Position numbers and translations under genes: made by a program | Shown: piece by piece, positions 17,463 to 26,281 of the stretch | How the letters are laid out: every line of letters begins with the position of its first letter | Position numbering within the stretch: the stretch's first letter is position 1 | The notes under the pieces: model-generated | The model's database searches: none | Told to the model about the DNA's origin: nothing | Seen by the model: the letters and a program-made list of their open reading frames with translations, nothing else | Assembly (NCBI GenBank): GCA_963751795.1 | Contig: CAVVVI010000005.1 | Coordinates: forward strand, 1-64,000 | Length of the DNA: 64,000 nt | From: BOG-908 sp963751795 | GTDB lineage: Bacteria; Pseudomonadota; Alphaproteobacteria; Acetobacterales; Acetobacteraceae | Direction of reading: 5' to 3'

Positions 17463-19024
17463 GGCAGCAGAGACCTCAACAGTTTTTCAGGCGGCGGGGG
17501 CAGGTCCCGCCGGTTCCACCAGCCGCCGCCCAGCGCCACGTACAGCGCCACGGTGTCGGTGTAGCGCGCCGCCTGGGCCCGGATCAGGCCGAGGATGGCG
17601 TTCTGCACCTGTGTCTGCGCCGTCAGCACGGTTAAATACGAGACACCGCCGGCGCCGAATTGCAGTTGCGCCAACGCCAGGCTGCGCGCCGCGGCGCGCT
17701 GCGCCGCCTCGTTGGCGGCCAGCGCGCGCGCATCGCCCTGCAGCGCCGTCAGCACGTCGGCCACGTTCTGGAATCCGTTGATGACGGTGGCGCGATAGTT
17801 CAGCGCCGCGGCCCGCGCGGCGTCATAGGCGGCGCGCTGCTGGTGCAGCAGCGTGCCGCCCTGGAACACCGGGCCCAGCGCCTGCGTCAGCAGGGTGTAG
17901 ATGCCGTTGCCCGGCGTGAACAATTGGCCGACCCGGGCCGGCGCGCTGCCCAGGAACCCGGTCAGGGTGAATTGCGGCAGCCGGTTGGCCACCGCCACGC
18001 CCACCTGCGCGGTGGCCTGCTGCAACTGCGCCTCGGCGGCACGGATATCGGGCCGCTGGTCCACCAGGCGCGACGGCAGGCTCACCGGCACCGCGCCGGG
18101 CAGCGTCAGGTCGGCGAGCCTGAGGTCCGGCAGGTGCGCGTCCTCCGGCGTGCGGCCGAGATAGGCCGCCAGCTGGTCGCGGGCCTGGGCCAGCTGCGTC
18201 TGCAGCGGCACCACCAGCGCCTGGGTGTTGGCGAGCTGGGCATCCTGGGTGGCAACGTCAGTGCCGGTGGCGGCCCCCAGCTGGAACTGCGTGCGCACGG
18301 TGGCCTGCAGGCGTTGCTCGGCGGCGATCAGATCCTGCTCGGCGGCGATCTGCGCCTGCAGCGAGGCCGCGTTCACGGCGGCCGCCACCACGTTGGCGGC
18401 CAGCATGTTGGTGGCCGCCTCCAGCTGGAAGCGCTGCACCGCGGCGGCGGCGGCCTGCGCCTCGATGGTGCGCCGCACTTGGCCCCATACATCGAAGGTG
18501 TAGGCGATGTTGAGCTGCGCCTGGTAGAACCCGAAGCTCTGGCCCCCCGCGAACGGGCCCGTGGCCCCCACCCCGGCCTCGGCGCCGCTGATCTTCTCGC
18601 GCGTCCGCGTCAGCTGCCCCGTCACCGTGGGCAGCAGCCCGCCCTCCTGGGCGATCGTCAGCTCCTGCGCCTGCCGCAACGTGTTGGCTGTGGCTTCCAA
18701 GGATGGGTTGTTCTGCAACGCCCGGGTCACCAGCACCGTCAGTTCCGGCGAGCGGAACAGGCCCCACCAGGCCCCCGGCACGTCCGCCCCCTCCACGAAA
18801 GCCTGGGCATTGCCAGACAGCGCCGCGGCACCCCCCGTGGCGGCAGGCAGCGGCGCCTCGGTAAAGCGGCTGGCCTGCGGGCTTGCGGGCCGGTGGTAAT
18901 CGGGCCCCACCGCGCAGGCGGCCAGCACCCAGCCGGCAGCGGCCAGCAGGGCTGCGCGACGCGCCCGCGGATAAGCCTGGTCGGGTGAAATGCTGCTCTC
19001 CCCTGGTCCGCGCGCAACGCACAC
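17459..19024 (-). CDS. RND efflux outer-membrane lipoprotein (NodT/OprM type)
   Basis: This TolC-like channel subunit completes the tripartite pump. A lipoprotein signal is clear: RRAALLAAAGWVLAAC, with lipobox LAAC, followed by AVGPDYHRP, the hallmark of NodT-family factors. Two OEP repeats follow, each with long Ala/Gln/Leu helices (NTLRQAQELT near the first; QLQQATAQVGVAVANRLP near the second). No ATG lies near the signal peptide. I list the GTG at 19024 (521 aa), which lacks a ribosome site. An ATT at 18991 has GGGGAG six bases upstream and would give an ideal 26-residue lipoprotein leader, so it is a serious alternative start. First gene of the operon. Confidence 0.9.
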   Translation of the reverse strand: MCVARGPGESSISPDQAYPRARRAALLAAAGWVLAACAVGPDYHRPASPQASRFTEAPLPAATGGAAALSGNAQAFVEGADVPGAWWGLFRSPELTVLVTRALQNNPSLEATANTLRQAQELTIAQEGGLLPTVTGQLTRTREKISGAEAGVGATGPFAGGQSFGFYQAQLNIAYTFDVWGQVRRTIEAQAAAAAVQRFQLEAATNMLAANVVAAAVNAASLQAQIAAEQDLIAAEQRLQATVRTQFQLGAATGTDVATQDAQLANTQALVVPLQTQLAQARDQLAAYLGRTPEDAHLPDLRLADLTLPGAVPVSLPSRLVDQRPDIRAAEAQLQQATAQVGVAVANRLPQFTLTGFLGSAPARVGQLFTPGNGIYTLLTQALGPVFQGGTLLHQQRAAYDAARAAALNYRATVINGFQNVADVLTALQGDARALAANEAAQRAAARSLALAQLQFGAGGVSYLTVLTAQTQVQNAILGLIRAQAARYTDTVALYVALGGGWWNRRDLPPPPEKLLRSLLP

Positions 19025-19252
19025 CGGGTGTAACAGCAGGAACGCTTGCGAACCAGAACCGTCGCGCGGATGCGGCGGCGTGCAGGGGCGAAGTCTCATG
19101 GCTGGCCGGGTTGCAGGCTTCGTGCCACGTGGTTTGCCCACGCACCGCCCAGCGCTGCCAGCGCGCCCGGCCATATTGCCAGGCCACGAGCGCCACAAAC
19201 TGGCCTGGGCAGCCAACTTGCCCGCCGGCGCCCCAAAGTCGATCATGCGGCC
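19025..19252. promoter_or_regulatory. Divergent intergenic region between efflux operon and O-antigen-ligase gene
   Basis: This 228-base region must hold the promoters of two divergent units. A GGAAC at 19039 followed 16 bases later by CGTC at 19060 resembles an EcfG promoter with one mismatch in the -10. It points toward the O-antigen-ligase gene about 190 bases away. No regulator-binding palindrome stands out. Confidence 0.25.
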
Positions 19253-20839
19253 ATGACACCCCCTCCGGCACGCCTCCCCGTGCAGCCGGCCACCGCCGAT
19301 GCCTGGGCCTGGCGCGTGGCGGTGGCCGCCTGCCTGCTGCTGCCACTGGCGCTGCTGCACGCCCGCGCTGTAGCGGAAATCCTCATTGCCGCCATCGACC
19401 TCCTGTTCCTGGGCAACGCGCTGCGCACCGGCCAGGCGGGCTGGCTGCGGCACCCGTTCGCGCTGGCGGCGGGCGCCTGGTGGCTGTGGCTGGTGCTGTG
19501 TTCGGCCCTGGGCACCGGCGGGTTGCTGCTGGCCATCGTGGCCATCCGCCTGCCCGTGCTGGCCCTGGCGCTGGGCGACTGGCTGCTGGCAAGCGAGGCG
19601 CGCGGTGCCTGGGCGCGCGCGATGCTCTGGCGCGTGCTGGCCGCCTGCCTGTGCTGGATCGGGCTGGAAGCCTGGCAGCAATATCTGACGGGCAGCAACC
19701 TGTTCGGCCAGCCGCGCTGGATCGACGGCGCGCTCACCGGCCCGTTCGCCAAGCCCCGTGCCGGCCCCGCCTTCATCCTGCTGTTCTTCCCGGTCGTGGT
19801 GCCGGCCGCAGCCCGCCTGACCGCGCGGCCAGGGCTGGCGCGCCGCCTGGCCGGTATCGGGCTGGCCGTGCTGGCGGCGCTCACCTTGGTGCTGATCGGC
19901 CAGCGCATGCCGACCGCGCTGATGGTGCTCGGCCTGGCCGCCACGGCGCTGCTGCTGCCCAAGCTGCGCGCCGCAACCCTCGCCGCCCTGCTGGCGGGCG
20001 CGGCCCTGGTCGCCGGCCTGCGCTGGGTGTCGCCCGCAGCGTCGGCCAAGCTGGTGTCGCAAACGGCCGACCAGATGGCGCATTTCGCCCAGAGCGATTA
20101 CGGCCTGATCTTCACGCGCGCCCTCACCGTCTCGCAACTGCACCCCTGGCTGGGCTGGGGCTTCGACGGCTTCCGCCGGGGCTGCCACGATTTCTGGACG
20201 ATGCACGGCATCGATTGGCTGGGCATCGCGACGGCGAACCTCAATGGCGGGCTCGGCGCCTGCAACCTCCACCCGCACAACTACTATCTCGAAGCCCTCG
20301 ACAATGCCGGCATCCCCGGCCTGGCGCTGTTCTGCCTGATGGTGGCGGGCGCCCTCCTGAAGCTGGCAGGAGGCATCACGCGCCTCTCCGCGCTGCGCGC
20401 CGGCCTGCTGGTGGGCACCGTGGTCGCATTATGGCCGGCCGCGTCCACCTCGGCTTTCACCTCCATGCCGAACGGTGGCTGGGTGTTCCTGCTGCTGGGC
20501 CTGGGTTTCGCCGCCGCCGGCGGGAACAACCCCGTGCCCGACCCGTTTGGCGTGTATGTGCCACCACCCAGCACACCGATGAGCGACGAGAGCACGACCG
20601 ACCACGGCTTCATCCGCGCCTGGGCTGAAGCCAGGGAGGGCCGCCCCGCCATGCTGGAAGGGCGCCGGTCGCCCACCGGCCAGCCAGCGCTCGGTTTCGA
20701 TTTCGGCACGCCCGAACCCGGCCTGCGCGAGATCGCCTGGGACGAGTTCTTCACCGTCTTCGAAGCCGACGCCCTGGCCCTCGAGTTCCGCGAGGCTCCC
20801 GGGCAGCTCAGCCCCTTCTACAGACTGGTCAGCCGCTAG
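19253..20839 (+). CDS. O-antigen-ligase-type membrane protein fused to a small C-terminal domain
   Basis: This 528-aa protein has two parts. Residues 1 to about 425 form a polytopic membrane protein with about ten hydrophobic segments and the O-antigen ligase (Wzy_C) signature. The large loop contains LHPWLGWGFDGFR and the catalytic-type HPHNYYLEALDNAGIPGL, so it probably ligates or polymerises surface glycan on undecaprenyl carriers. After a Pro-rich linker (VPDPFGVYVPPPSTP) comes an 87-residue soluble part with IRAWAEAREGRPA, EIAWDEFFTVFE and FYRLVSR. This looks like a small stand-alone protein family found in many proteobacteria, often mislabelled as glucan branching enzyme. An in-frame ATG at 20579 could start the small part separately but lacks a ribosome site. 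Confidence 0.8.
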   Translation: MTPPPARLPVQPATADAWAWRVAVAACLLLPLALLHARAVAEILIAAIDLLFLGNALRTGQAGWLRHPFALAAGAWWLWLVLCSALGTGGLLLAIVAIRLPVLALALGDWLLASEARGAWARAMLWRVLAACLCWIGLEAWQQYLTGSNLFGQPRWIDGALTGPFAKPRAGPAFILLFFPVVVPAAARLTARPGLARRLAGIGLAVLAALTLVLIGQRMPTALMVLGLAATALLLPKLRAATLAALLAGAALVAGLRWVSPAASAKLVSQTADQMAHFAQSDYGLIFTRALTVSQLHPWLGWGFDGFRRGCHDFWTMHGIDWLGIATANLNGGLGACNLHPHNYYLEALDNAGIPGLALFCLMVAGALLKLAGGITRLSALRAGLLVGTVVALWPAASTSAFTSMPNGGWVFLLLGLGFAAAGGNNPVPDPFGVYVPPPSTPMSDESTTDHGFIRAWAEAREGRPAMLEGRRSPTGQPALGFDFGTPEPGLREIAWDEFFTVFEADALALEFREAPGQLSPFYRLVSR

Positions 20840-20854
20840 GCCGGCGCGCGCGGG

Positions 20855-22660
20855 CTACTTTTCGAAGCCGCGGACCAGCTCGGCGATCCGCTCCGGATCG
20901 GATTGCTCCATCACCCGGCGCGCGAACCGGGCGCAGGCATCGATCGATACGGCGCGCACCGCCTGTTTGACTCGCGGCACCGCCGAGGCATTCATGCTGA
21001 ATGACCGCAACCCCAGCCCCAGCAGCAGCGGCGTCAGCTTGGGGTTAGCCGCCATCTCGCCACACACACTCACCGGCATGCGCATCCGCAGCGCCGCCTC
21101 GGTGGCGAACTGGATCAGCCGCAGCACGGCCGGGTGCAGCGGATCGTACAGCGCGGCCACCTCGGTCGCGGCGCGATCGACGGCCAGCGTGTACATTGCC
21201 AGGTCATTGGTGCCGATCGCGAAGAAATCGGCCTCCAGCGCCAGCGCGTCGGCCGACAGTGCCGCGCCGGGCGTCTCGATCATGATGCCCAGCGGCGGCA
21301 GCTTTTCCGGCAGCTTCTCGCCGCGGCGGCGCAGGCGGCGGGCCACCCGCTCGTAGATCTCGCGCGCCGCACGCACCTCGGCCGTGGTTGTCACCATCGG
21401 CAGCAGCACGCGCACCGGGCCACAGGCGGCCGCGCGCAGGATCGCCGCCAGCTGCGTCTCGAACAGATCCGGCTGGCGCAGCAGCAGACGCAGGCCGCGC
21501 ACGCCCAGCGCCGGGTTGTGGTCCAGCGTGTCGGGCACCAGGCCGCGCGCCACCAGCGCGTCGATGTCCTTCTCGCCGCCCCAATCGAGCACGCGGATCG
21601 TCACCCCGTCGCCGTCCATCGCCTCGACCACGGTGCGGTACGTCTCCGCCTGCGCCGCCTCGTCGGGCAGCGTCTCGCGGTTCATGAACAGGAACTCGGT
21701 GCGGAACAGCCCGATGCCGGAGGCGCCGGCGCCGGCCACCAGCGGCAGCTCGGCCAGCAGCTCCAGATTGGCCTGCAGCTGCACCGGCTCGTGGTCGGTG
21801 GTCTCCGATACCAGTCGGCGGAAGCGCGCCAGGCGCTGCCGTTCGCGCGCGTAGGTGGCGACATCCCGCCGGGCGGCCGCCAGCGTGGCCGCCTCCGGGT
21901 GTAGCGTGATCCGGCCGGCCACGCCGTCCAGCACCGCTGGCGTGCCAGTGCGCGCCGCCGCCAGCAGGCCGTGCACGCCCAGTACGGCGGGCACGCCCAA
22001 TGCCCGCAGCATGATGGCGGTGTGGCCGTCGGTGCCGCCCTCCTCGGTGGCCAGCCCGGCGATGCGGGCCGGATCGATCAGCGCCGCATCAGCCGGCCGC
22101 AGCGTCTCGGCGACCAGGATGGCGCCTTGCGGCACCGCGGCGAAGCTGCGGAACGCTGCGTCGGTCAGGTTCCGCAGCAGCCGCCGGCCGGTCTCGCGGA
22201 TTTCGTCGGCACGGCGCTGCTGCGCGCCGGCATCGTCGCGGCCGCGCCCGCCGGGCACCGCCAGCATGGCGCGCGCCAGCGCCTCCACCTCGTCGAGCAC
22301 CGCCGTCTCGGCCGTCACCAGCCCGTCGCTGATCCGTTTGCGCGCATGGCGCAGCAGGCGCGAGGGCCCCAGCATCTGCAGATAGGCGTCGATCAGCGGC
22401 GCGATCTCGTGCTGGCTGTCTTCCGGCAGCACGCCCAGCCGGGCCCGCAACTTGCCCAGCTGCTTGCGCGATTTCTGCACCGCCCCGTCCAGCCGCGCGA
22501 GTTCCGCCTCGATGCCCCCGGCCGCGATGCTGGCGCGGTTGGCCTCCAGCTTGGGTTCGCTGGGTGCGAACACGATGCCGATGGCAATGCCCGGGCTCAC
22601 CGGGATGCCCGCGATCGCGTGCTCGCCAGCCTGACGCTTCGGGGGCCTCAGGGTCGGCAA
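20855..22660 (-). CDS. ptsI: PTS enzyme I (phosphoenolpyruvate-protein phosphotransferase)
   Basis: This 601-aa enzyme transfers phosphate from PEP to HPr. The phosphorylated histidine is His213 in EEGGTDGHTAIMLRALG. The PEP-binding barrel carries GIGLFRTEFLFM, the substrate arginine-region LPMVTTTAEVR and the CGEMAANP motif near the C-terminus. There is no GAF domain, so it is plain EI rather than PtsP. The listed start is TTG at 22660 without a clear ribosome site; a GTG 60 bases in (VSPGIAIG) is possible. It is last in the hprK-rapZ-EIIA-HPr-EI run. No EIIB/EIIC permease occurs, so the chain is regulatory. Confidence 0.93.
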   Translation of the reverse strand: MPTLRPPKRQAGEHAIAGIPVSPGIAIGIVFAPSEPKLEANRASIAAGGIEAELARLDGAVQKSRKQLGKLRARLGVLPEDSQHEIAPLIDAYLQMLGPSRLLRHARKRISDGLVTAETAVLDEVEALARAMLAVPGGRGRDDAGAQQRRADEIRETGRRLLRNLTDAAFRSFAAVPQGAILVAETLRPADAALIDPARIAGLATEEGGTDGHTAIMLRALGVPAVLGVHGLLAAARTGTPAVLDGVAGRITLHPEAATLAAARRDVATYARERQRLARFRRLVSETTDHEPVQLQANLELLAELPLVAGAGASGIGLFRTEFLFMNRETLPDEAAQAETYRTVVEAMDGDGVTIRVLDWGGEKDIDALVARGLVPDTLDHNPALGVRGLRLLLRQPDLFETQLAAILRAAACGPVRVLLPMVTTTAEVRAAREIYERVARRLRRRGEKLPEKLPPLGIMIETPGAALSADALALEADFFAIGTNDLAMYTLAVDRAATEVAALYDPLHPAVLRLIQFATEAALRMRMPVSVCGEMAANPKLTPLLLGLGLRSFSMNASAVPRVKQAVRAVSIDACARFARRVMEQSDPERIAELVRGFEK

Positions 22661-22737
22661 GGCAGCAAGCTCACGGCGTCAGGCGCGGGTGCAGCGATGC
22701 CGCCCGGCGGGCGGCACGGCCCGGCGGCGCCGGCGGC

Positions 22738-23028
22738 TCAGTCGCTCTCATTGAAGCCGGCCTCGACCAGCCCGGCGATCGCCTCGAGTGCCTCATGCGC
22801 GTCGAACCCTTCGGCCCGCAACTCTATGCTGCTGCCCATGCCGGCGCCCAGCATCATCAGCCCCATGATCGACCGCGCCGATACGGATTGCCCGTCGCGC
22901 AGCACGTCCACATTGGCCGAGAAGCGTTCGGCGGTGGTCACCAGCTTGGCCGCGGCACGGGCATGCAGCCCGCGGCGGTTGACGATGACGACGGACCGCG
23001 AAACGACGGCCTCGCCCTCAGCCTCCAT
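22738..23028 (-). CDS. ptsH: HPr phosphocarrier protein
   Basis: This 96-aa HPr carries His22 in NRRGLHARAAAKLV, the site phosphorylated by EI. It also has Ser53 in ARSIMGLMML, the site that HPr kinase would modify. Both residues are present, matching the HprK gene upstream. The start at ATG 23028 leaves an acidic leader (MEAEGEAVV) before the first strand; the ribosome site is weak. It lies 22 bases downstream of the EIIA gene, with 77 bases to EI. Confidence 0.92.
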   Translation of the reverse strand: MEAEGEAVVSRSVVIVNRRGLHARAAAKLVTTAERFSANVDVLRDGQSVSARSIMGLMMLGAGMGSSIELRAEGFDAHEALEAIAGLVEAGFNESD

Positions 23029-23050
23029 CAGCGAGGGCCCGGCCGGGCGG

Positions 23051-23548
23051 TCACGAATGCGCCTTGGCCGGGCGGCCGCACAACTGCGCCACGCTGTCGC
23101 GCAAGGTCGGCAGCACGCCATGGGCCGACATGCACAGGTTCGGCTCCTTGCAGGTCTCCAGCACGTGGCTCGCCGCGGCGATGTATTTCCGGCCGGCGAT
23201 CTCGGCGATGTCGGTGCATTCGGCCAGCGTCTGGTGCGACCGCACCTTGGCGAGCTTGACCAGCATGGGCAGGTTCATGCCCGCGATCACTTCCACGCCG
23301 CCCCGGCTCATCATGCTGATGGCGAGGTTGCTGGGGGTGCCGCCGAACATGTCGGTCAGCAGGATCACGCCGTCGCCGGCATCCACGTCGTCGATGCAGT
23401 GGCCGATATCGGCGCGGCGCTGCTCCACGTCGTCGTCCACGCCGATGCACACGGTCGCCACCCGCCGCTGTGGGCCGACGACGTGCTCCATGGCCGAGCG
23501 CATTTCCTCGGCCAAGCGGCCGTGGGTAACCAGGATCAATCCGATCAT
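23051..23548 (-). CDS. PTS mannose-type EIIA component
   Basis: This 165-aa stand-alone EIIA of the mannose family is phosphorylated by HPr on His9 in ILVTHGRLAEE. The VILLTDMFGGTPSNLA and GMNLPMLVKL motifs complete the fold. It has a C-terminal tail of about 30 residues ending with CMSAHGVLPTLRD beyond the usual domain. No EIIB, EIIC or EIID is present, so it is probably the output of the regulatory phosphorelay, as in other alphaproteobacteria (PtsM/ManX type). Its ATG overlaps the rapZ stop (ATGA). Confidence 0.9.
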   Translation of the reverse strand: MIGLILVTHGRLAEEMRSAMEHVVGPQRRVATVCIGVDDDVEQRRADIGHCIDDVDAGDGVILLTDMFGGTPSNLAISMMSRGGVEVIAGMNLPMLVKLAKVRSHQTLAECTDIAEIAGRKYIAAASHVLETCKEPNLCMSAHGVLPTLRDSVAQLCGRPAKAHS

Positions 23549-24576
23549 GGGGTGTCTGTCAGGCCTCCTGCGCCTGGATTCCGCGTGAGCCCGGACGGCA
23601 CCGTAGCCGTCCCCTCACTCTCAGCACGTCTTGTCCGTGCTGCGCCATCAACCTGCGCGCGCATCAACTCCCGGTGTGTCACAACCACGCGCCAAAGCCC
23701 CCCGTCGCCACTTTCGGCCTGCATGGCCCGAAGCCGCCGGGCCAGCAACTCCACACTATACACCGACCGGTGCCGACCGCCTGTGCAGCCGATGGCGACG
23801 CTGGCGTATTTCTTGCCCTCCTGAACGAAGCGCGGCAAGAGCAATGATAACAGATCGGTCATCTTGTCCATGAACAGCAGGAAGTCAGGATCGGCGGCGA
23901 CATAGGCCGCAACCTCGGAATCCAGCCCCGTCCGTTCACGCAACATGGGATCGTAGTGCGGGTTGCGCAGGAAGCGTGCATCGAAGACCAGCTCTGCTTC
24001 CCGCGGCAGGCCTGAGGGGTAGGCAAACGACATCAGCGACACCGTCATGCCGGCCTGGGCCGTCGCACTGCCGCTGAACCGCTGCTCGATGACGCCACGC
24101 AGCGCCGGCAGGGTCAGATCGGTGGTATCCAGCACAAGGTCAGCAGCATCGTGCAGGGAAGCGGTCAGGCGGATCTCGGCGGCCACGCCGTCGGCCACGC
24201 GGCTGGTGGGCGCCAAGGGGTGCCGGCGCCGGGTTTCGGTGAAGCGGCGCAGCAGGCTCGCCTCGTCGGCCTGCACGAATACCATCTCCGAATGCAGGGC
24301 AGGGTTGCGCCGCAGGTCGGTCAGAACAGCCAGCACGGCGTCGGCATCGAATCCGCGGCTGCGGGTATCCACGCACAGGGCCAACGGCCGCTCGCCGCGC
24401 AGCACCATCTCGGCCAGCAGCGGCAGCGGCGGATTGTCCACCGCCTCGAAGCCCAAATCCTCGAGCACGCGCAGCGTGGACGCCTTGCCGGCGCCCGACA
24501 GCCCTGTCACCAGCACGACGCGCCGCCGTGGCGCGGTATCGGCCGTGTCCGCTGGCTGTGCCGGTAGCGTGGTCAC
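23545..24576 (-). CDS. rapZ: RapZ-family nucleotide- and RNA-binding protein
   Basis: This 343-aa protein is of the RapZ/YvcJ family, known in enterobacteria to guide RNase E to small RNAs controlling glucosamine-6-phosphate synthesis and to bind nucleotides. The Walker A reads GLSGAGKAS near residue 24. The C-terminal half carries FAYPSGLPREAELVFDARFL, NPHYDP and the hallmark IGCTGGRHRSVYSVELLA. The Arg/Lys-rich RNA tail of E. coli RapZ is missing; instead a 30-residue low-complexity tail follows HRELMR. The GTG start at 24576 overlaps the hprK stop (GTGA) and has GGGAG seven bases upstream. glmS is not in the window. Confidence 0.92.
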   Translation of the reverse strand: MTTLPAQPADTADTAPRRRVVLVTGLSGAGKASTLRVLEDLGFEAVDNPPLPLLAEMVLRGERPLALCVDTRSRGFDADAVLAVLTDLRRNPALHSEMVFVQADEASLLRRFTETRRRHPLAPTSRVADGVAAEIRLTASLHDAADLVLDTTDLTLPALRGVIEQRFSGSATAQAGMTVSLMSFAYPSGLPREAELVFDARFLRNPHYDPMLRERTGLDSEVAAYVAADPDFLLFMDKMTDLLSLLLPRFVQEGKKYASVAIGCTGGRHRSVYSVELLARRLRAMQAESGDGGLWRVVVTHRELMRAQVDGAARTRRAESEGTATVPSGLTRNPGAGGLTDTP

Positions 24577-24989
24577 CCGATTGCTCCCGTCACGAACGAC
24601 ACGCGGCCCAGCAGGTTGTCCATCGCCAACTCCACCAGCAGCGGCGCCGAGGCGGCGAACGGGTCCACACAAATCATGGGCAGGTCAACAATTCCGTAAC
24701 GGAGCGGCCCGGGCAGACGTTCCCCCCGCCAGCAGGCCACCGCCAGCAGCAGGGGTGCGCTGGCCAGATGCGCCACCTGCATGATGCCGATACCGCGCAC
24801 CTCCAGCAGCCCGGCCAGTGCCGGCGGCGGCGAAGCGCTCAGGCCGTCCACCTCCACCTGATCGTCGGCCACCAGCACGCAGCCGCGATCGAGCAGCCGC
24901 ACGGCCAGATCGGACTTTCCAGCGCCCGAGGGGCCGACCAGCAGCACGCCCCGGCCCTCCCGCGCCACGCAGCTCGCATGCAGGCGCAT
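24573..24989 (-). CDS. hprK: HPr kinase/phosphorylase, short alphaproteobacterial type
   Basis: This 138-aa protein is only the catalytic domain of HPr kinase; the N-terminal half of the Firmicutes enzyme is absent, as is normal in alphaproteobacteria. The P-loop is GPSGAGKSDLA near residue 22, followed by the catalytic acid pair in VLVADDQVEV and the signature LEVRGIGIMQV. It should phosphorylate HPr on Ser53 and link the PTS chain to metabolic state. The ATG at 24989 has an AGGA site and leaves 7 bases after the exporter stop; ATG 25028 would overlap that gene. It is coupled to rapZ by a 4-base overlap. Confidence 0.9.
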   Translation of the reverse strand: MRLHASCVAREGRGVLLVGPSGAGKSDLAVRLLDRGCVLVADDQVEVDGLSASPPPALAGLLEVRGIGIMQVAHLASAPLLLAVACWRGERLPGPLRYGIVDLPMICVDPFAASAPLLVELAMDNLLGRVSFVTGAIG

Positions 24990-24996
24990 GCCCGTC

Positions 24997-26202
24997 CTAA
25001 GCGACCTTCTTCTTGCTCGGCTCGGCACCGAGCAGATGGCCCAAGGGCGTCAGCGCCTCGATGTTGTCGCACAGGATCTTGAAGACGGCGAGCAGCGGCA
25101 CCGCCAGCAACGCGCCCGGCACGCCCCACAGCCAGTCCCAGAACATCAGCGCCACGATCACCAGCAGCGGGTTCAGCGTGAAGCGCCGCGCCAGCAGCAT
25201 GGGCGTCACCGTCTCGCCCTCCAGAATATGGATCAGCAGATACACGCCGGCCGGTGCCAGCGCCCACAACACGCTGGAAAAGGTGAACAGGGCCACGAAG
25301 AAGAACACCACCATGCCGGTGAGCGCGCCCAGGATGGGGATGTAGTTCAACAGGAACGCGACCGTGCCCCACAGCAGCGGATCGGGCAGGCCGAACGCCC
25401 AGATAGACAGCCCGTTGGCCACGCCGACCAGCACGTTCATGAAGGTGATGGTCGCCAGATAGCCGGAGATGTTGCGCTCGATATCCTTGGCGATGATGAC
25501 AGCGTTCTTCTTCTCCGAAAGGCTGGGCAGGATTTCCACGAAGCGGCGCAGCAGCGCGTCGCCATCGGCCAGCAGGAAGAACAGCACGATCAGCAGCGTC
25601 AGCGCCTCGCCCAGGAAGCTGCGCGTGCCGGCCAGCACGGTCATGCCCACACTGGCCGCCGGATTGGCCGGGGCCGCGGCCGGGGCTGCCGCCGCCGCCG
25701 GCTTGGCGGGCGGCGCGCTGGCGGTGTTCTGGCCACTCCCGCCCTGCGCCCGTGCCGATTGCTGCATCAGGTCCTGCATCTGATGCATCCCGCCCTCGAA
25801 CATGTCGATCGGGCGACGCAGGAACACGAGCTTCTTCTGCAGTTCCGGCAGGCTTTGCGGCGCTTTCTCGATCCAGCCGCGGGCGGGTACTGAAATGGCG
25901 TAGCCGATGCCGCCGATCACCGAGAACAGGGCGAAGATCAGCAGCACGGCGGCCAGCATGCGCGGCAGCCGCAGCCTTTCGCACAGGAAGCGCGCCGCCG
26001 GGCTCAGCAGCAACGACAGCACGAGCGCCAGCACCAACGGCAGCACGATGGCCGCTGCGAAATAGAGAGTGTAGAGCACGGCCAGGATCGTCAGGATCAC
26101 CAGGGCCACGTCGCGCACGTGGAACTCCGCGTTGCGCATCACCGCCTGCGCCTGCAGCGTCTCGCGTTGCACCGCGTCCTGAGCCTGATCCATCGCCGTC
26201 AT
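24997..26202 (-). CDS. AI-2E-family transporter (PerM/YdiK-like)
   Basis: This 401-aa membrane protein belongs to the AI-2E transporter family, whose members export autoinducer-2 or act as Na+/H+ antiporters. It has about seven hydrophobic segments, including VALVILTILAVLYTLYFAAA near residue 30, and the family motif FLLNYIPILGALTG. The tail shows ILEGETVTPMLLARRFTLNPL. Between helices there is an Ala/Pro low-complexity insert (about residues 145-170) absent from well-known members. ATG 26202 is preferred; ATG 26193 is possible. It is inserted between the ChvG-like kinase and hprK, genes that are often adjacent in related genomes. Confidence 0.88.
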   Translation of the reverse strand: MTAMDQAQDAVQRETLQAQAVMRNAEFHVRDVALVILTILAVLYTLYFAAAIVLPLVLALVLSLLLSPAARFLCERLRLPRMLAAVLLIFALFSVIGGIGYAISVPARGWIEKAPQSLPELQKKLVFLRRPIDMFEGGMHQMQDLMQQSARAQGGSGQNTASAPPAKPAAAAAPAAAPANPAASVGMTVLAGTRSFLGEALTLLIVLFFLLADGDALLRRFVEILPSLSEKKNAVIIAKDIERNISGYLATITFMNVLVGVANGLSIWAFGLPDPLLWGTVAFLLNYIPILGALTGMVVFFFVALFTFSSVLWALAPAGVYLLIHILEGETVTPMLLARRFTLNPLLVIVALMFWDWLWGVPGALLAVPLLAVFKILCDNIEALTPLGHLLGAEPSKKKVA

Positions 26203-26246
26203 CCCCGTATTCGATGGGCAAACGCAAGGGCATGGCAGAAAGCCGC

Positions 26247-26280
26247 AAAAAACTTCGCGGGCCAGGCGCTGCCCGCCCGC
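26247..26280 (-). terminator. Candidate terminator after chvG-like gene
   Basis: On the minus strand GCGGGC and GCCCGC arms (26257-26280) are followed by six T residues (AAAAAA at 26247-26252 on plus). The hairpin lies between the kinase stop at 26282 and the exporter start at 26202. It may separate the kinase from the downstream PTS genes. Confidence 0.45.
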
Positions 26281-26281
26281 C

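Noticed and set aside
19039..19063. EcfG-like promoter GGAAC-N16-CGTC before the O-antigen-ligase gene
   Set aside because: The -10 has a mismatch at a conserved base and lies about 190 bases from the start; kept only as a low-confidence remark.
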